From assembly GCA_963740215.1 (NCBI GenBank), contig CAVUDJ010000012.1, positions 1 to 64,000 on the forward strand: a stretch of 64,000 bases of DNA, given 5' to 3'. How positions within the stretch are numbered: position 1 is the first letter of the stretch; every line of letters begins with the position of its first letter. Made by a program: the position numbers and the translations under genes. The notes under the pieces are model-generated. The model saw only the letters and a program-made list of their open reading frames with translations, was not told the DNA's origin and made no database searches. This document shows, one piece after another, positions 62,176 through 64,000 of the stretch. Origin of the DNA: CAVVAL01 sp963740215. Its GTDB lineage: Bacteria; Actinomycetota; Actinomycetes; Mycobacteriales; Cryptosporangiaceae.

Positions 62176-62763
62176 GTGACGCTCGACCTCGCCGTACTGC
62201 TCACCGTCTTCGCACTCGTGTTCGTCGTCGAGCTGCCGGACAAGACGATGATCGCCACGCTCGTCCTCTCCAGCAGGTACCGCCCGCTGCCCGTACTCGC
62301 CGGCGTCGGTGCCGCGTTCGCGCTGCAGATGGGGATCGCTGTCTCGATCGGTGGCGCGCTGAGCCTGCTCCCCGAGAAGGTGACGCTGGGTATCGTCGCC
62401 GCCCTCTTCGCGGTCGGCGCGCTGCTCCTTCTCCGCGAGAGCCTGCGCGACGAGGACGAGGCACCGGAGGAGACACCGGCCACCACCTCCGCCGCACGGA
62501 TCGCGCTGATCAGCTTCGGGGTCCTCGTCATCGCCGAGTTCGGCGACGGCTCGCAGCTCGCGACGGCTGCGATGTCGGCGAGGTACGGCGCGCCGCTGTC
62601 GGTCTTCCTCGGTGCCTGGCTCGGCGAGATGGCGGTGTGCACGATCGCGGTTCTGGCCGGGCGGGCGCTACTCAAGGTGATCCCCGTGCACTGGGTCCAA
62701 CGCGTCGCAGCCGCGATCTTCACGGTCTTTGCCCTACTCGCCGTGATCGAGATCTTGTTCTAA
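62176..62763 (+). CDS. GDT1/TMEM165-family cation transporter
   Basis: 195 residues from GTG at 62176, six membrane helices. The two hallmark motifs are VVELPDKTM (helix 1) and IAEFGDGSQLA (helix 4), variants of ExGD[KR][TS]. Members move Mn2+ or Ca2+ against H+. A charged loop (RDEDEAPEETPATT) separates the halves. Divergent from the lipoprotein gene, 144 bp apart. Confidence 0.9.
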   Translation: MTLDLAVLLTVFALVFVVELPDKTMIATLVLSSRYRPLPVLAGVGAAFALQMGIAVSIGGALSLLPEKVTLGIVAALFAVGALLLLRESLRDEDEAPEETPATTSAARIALISFGVLVIAEFGDGSQLATAAMSARYGAPLSVFLGAWLGEMAVCTIAVLAGRALLKVIPVHWVQRVAAAIFTVFALLAVIEILF

Positions 62764-62782
62764 CCTGGAGCCCGCGGGCCGC

Positions 62783-64000
62783 CTACGAAGGCGCCATCTT
62801 CTCGGCGGCTTCGAGACCGCTGCGGTAGACATCGATGGCTTCGTCCAGGCGGCCGGCCTCGCGCAGCAGGTCGCCCAGCAAACGGGCCGTGCTGGCCGCG
62901 ATCGGGCCGGCCTCGGCCTGCAGATAGCTCTCGTAGGCCGACCGGAGCGCCTTCTCGGCGGCGTCGTGATCGTCGGCGTCCCTCGCGATCAACCCGCGCA
63001 GCCGGTACGCGTCCGCGACGGCGAGTTGCGCACCGGACTCATCTTCCAGGCGCCATGCGTCGTCGAGCGCGGCGAGGGCCTCGTCAGGCCGGCCGAGTCG
63101 CCAGAGGACGGTGGCCAGCTCGCTGGCGAGCGCGCCCGCGTAGTACCAGGCGTCGAGCGAGCGCATCAGGTCGCGTGCGGTCGTGAGTTCGCGCTCGGCG
63201 TCGCTGAGGCGGTCTTCGCGGAGCAGGATGTAGCCGCGCGCCCAGTGGCACATGCCGGTCTCGACCAGGTAGTCGAGCTGCGTGTAGGTGGTGTGGGCGC
63301 GGTTCAGCGCCTCTTCCGCGTCGCCCCACCGGCCCTGCAGCATGTAGGTGCGAGCGACCTGCATGTGCATCTGGCCGATGTGCTCCGGATCGCCCACCTT
63401 GCCGGCGAGCGTCATCGCGGCCGTGCCTGCGGCGGCGGCACGATCGAGCAGGCCGAGGTCGATGTAGACGCCGACGAGACCGTACTGCAGCTGGACGACG
63501 GAGTCCGGGTCGAGCAGCCCGTCGCGCTCCAGCCGCTCAAGCGCGCCTTCCAGCAGGTACGCGGCGTCGCGGAGGCGTCCACGGAACCTGTTGATCCGCG
63601 CCTTGGCAACGAGGCCAGGCACGCGAGCGGTGAGCGGTTCGTCGGCGAGGCACGCCTCCGCCTCGTCCAGAAGGCGGATCGCATGTTCGACGTCGCCAGC
63701 CCGCTCGGCACAACGGGCGAGACCCACCAACGCCTTGGCCTCCAGCCGGACGAAGCCGTTCGCGGCTGCGTCGGTGCGGGCCGACGCGTACGCCTGTTCC
63801 GCCGCGGTCAGGTTGTCGGTGGACGCCGCGTGCCGCGCACGCACCAGCCGCATCTCCAGCTCCACGCCGAAGTGCGCTGGACGCCCGGTGAGCAGCTCCT
63901 CGGCATCCATGCCGAGCCGCTCGGCGAAGTACCGCACGGCCTCCTCGGACGGACGGCGCCGCCCGGATTCGACGATGGAGACGAATGCCGAGGAGTATCG
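62783..64000 (-). CDS. XRE-family regulator with TPR repeats, 5' end beyond the window
   Basis: The frame is open from the edge. The HTH tail at the edge reads YSSAFVSIVESGRRRPSEEA then VRYFAERLGMDAEELLTG. About 350 residues of TPR-like helix pairs follow: AVRARHAAS..., ALVGLARCAERAGDVEHAIR, LERDGLLDPDSVVQLQYGLV, HWARGYILLREDRLSDAERE and AEKALRSAYESYLQAEAGPI. These XRE-TPR proteins are abundant in Streptomyces-like genomes, some sensing peptides. Stop at 62783. Partial, so the start and any operator are not visible. Confidence 0.85.
   Translation of the reverse strand, partial: RYSSAFVSIVESGRRRPSEEAVRYFAERLGMDAEELLTGRPAHFGVELEMRLVRARHAASTDNLTAAEQAYASARTDAAANGFVRLEAKALVGLARCAERAGDVEHAIRLLDEAEACLADEPLTARVPGLVAKARINRFRGRLRDAAYLLEGALERLERDGLLDPDSVVQLQYGLVGVYIDLGLLDRAAAAGTAAMTLAGKVGDPEHIGQMHMQVARTYMLQGRWGDAEEALNRAHTTYTQLDYLVETGMCHWARGYILLREDRLSDAERELTTARDLMRSLDAWYYAGALASELATVLWRLGRPDEALAALDDAWRLEDESGAQLAVADAYRLRGLIARDADDHDAAEKALRSAYESYLQAEAGPIAASTARLLGDLLREAGRLDEAIDVYRSGLEAAEKMAPS

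Overview
The window is a GC-rich chromosomal segment of an actinomycete. The evidence is strong third-position G/C bias, GTG and TTG starts, 4-base start/stop overlaps, a bacterial proteasome activator (Bpa) ending in GQYL, GuaB1, a SigE-type ECF sigma factor with its membrane-anchored partner, a DUF2637/SpdB-like mobile-element protein and many TetR regulators. A Micromonosporales-type genome is plausible, but nothing here fixes the genus.

Region 1 (150-10798) is a 10.65-kb integrative element in a tRNA-Ser(UGA) gene. Identical 61-bp repeats bound it; the right-hand copy belongs to the intact tRNA. It carries a tyrosine integrase, an excisionase-like protein and a divergent XRE-type repressor, a second tyrosine recombinase, and a winged-helix protein whose own gene contains an array of 21-23-bp-spaced repeats (a candidate in-gene replication origin). 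It also carries an SpdB-like membrane protein, a second regulator with a perfect palindromic operator, a ClpP-like (phage prohead type) protease and several small unknown proteins. No capsid, terminase or DNA-translocase gene was seen, so it is a compact element, possibly a phage satellite or a reduced AICE. A decayed integrase remnant lies on the other side of the same tRNA.

Region 2 (11.4-24.9 kb) holds secreted and transport functions: a small exported protein, a methyltransferase, an MFS transporter, an unusual radical-SAM-like protein with a CX2CX2C cluster motif coupled to a YdeI-like protein, an MmpL exporter with a divergent TetR regulator, an SGNH hydrolase, a large FAD/Fe-S D-lactate-type dehydrogenase, a GH46 chitosanase with a CsnR-like operator, and a lipoprotein.

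Region 3 (25.2-34.2 kb) is one co-directional operon: TetR regulator, DinB-like protein, AtuA-like protein, acyl-CoA dehydrogenase, acyl-CoA carboxylase beta and alpha subunits, and a second acyl-CoA dehydrogenase. It is an Atu/Liu-type route for branched or isoprenoid acyl-CoA. One CDS carries an inserted palindrome.

Region 4 (34.3-54.6 kb) is mostly core chromosome: trypsin-like protease, DEAD-box helicase, quinone oxidoreductase, GNAT, Bpa and three linked unknown genes, three HAD phosphatases with seryl-tRNA synthetase, a SigE-type sigma factor with its partner, GuaB1, nitronate monooxygenase, an AlkD-like repair protein, a cold-shock protein, Uma2, a TetR/DUF2867 pair, a ribokinase-like kinase and a minimal zincin.

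Region 5 (54.6-57.9 kb) is a messy block with an RTX-like secreted protein, duplicated gene ends and a broken LuxR-type regulator. Region 6 (57.9-64.0 kb) returns to conserved genes: LuxR HTH, AIM24, an FhuF-like iron reductase with an iron box, a histidine phosphatase, prephenate dehydratase, a GDT1-type exporter and a truncated XRE-TPR regulator.

Two general points matter to a user. Many conserved genes carry single-base frameshifts, most of them one extra base, which looks more like assembly error than gene death. Several intergenic regions, and at least one gene, contain hairpin elements, two families of which recur within the window.
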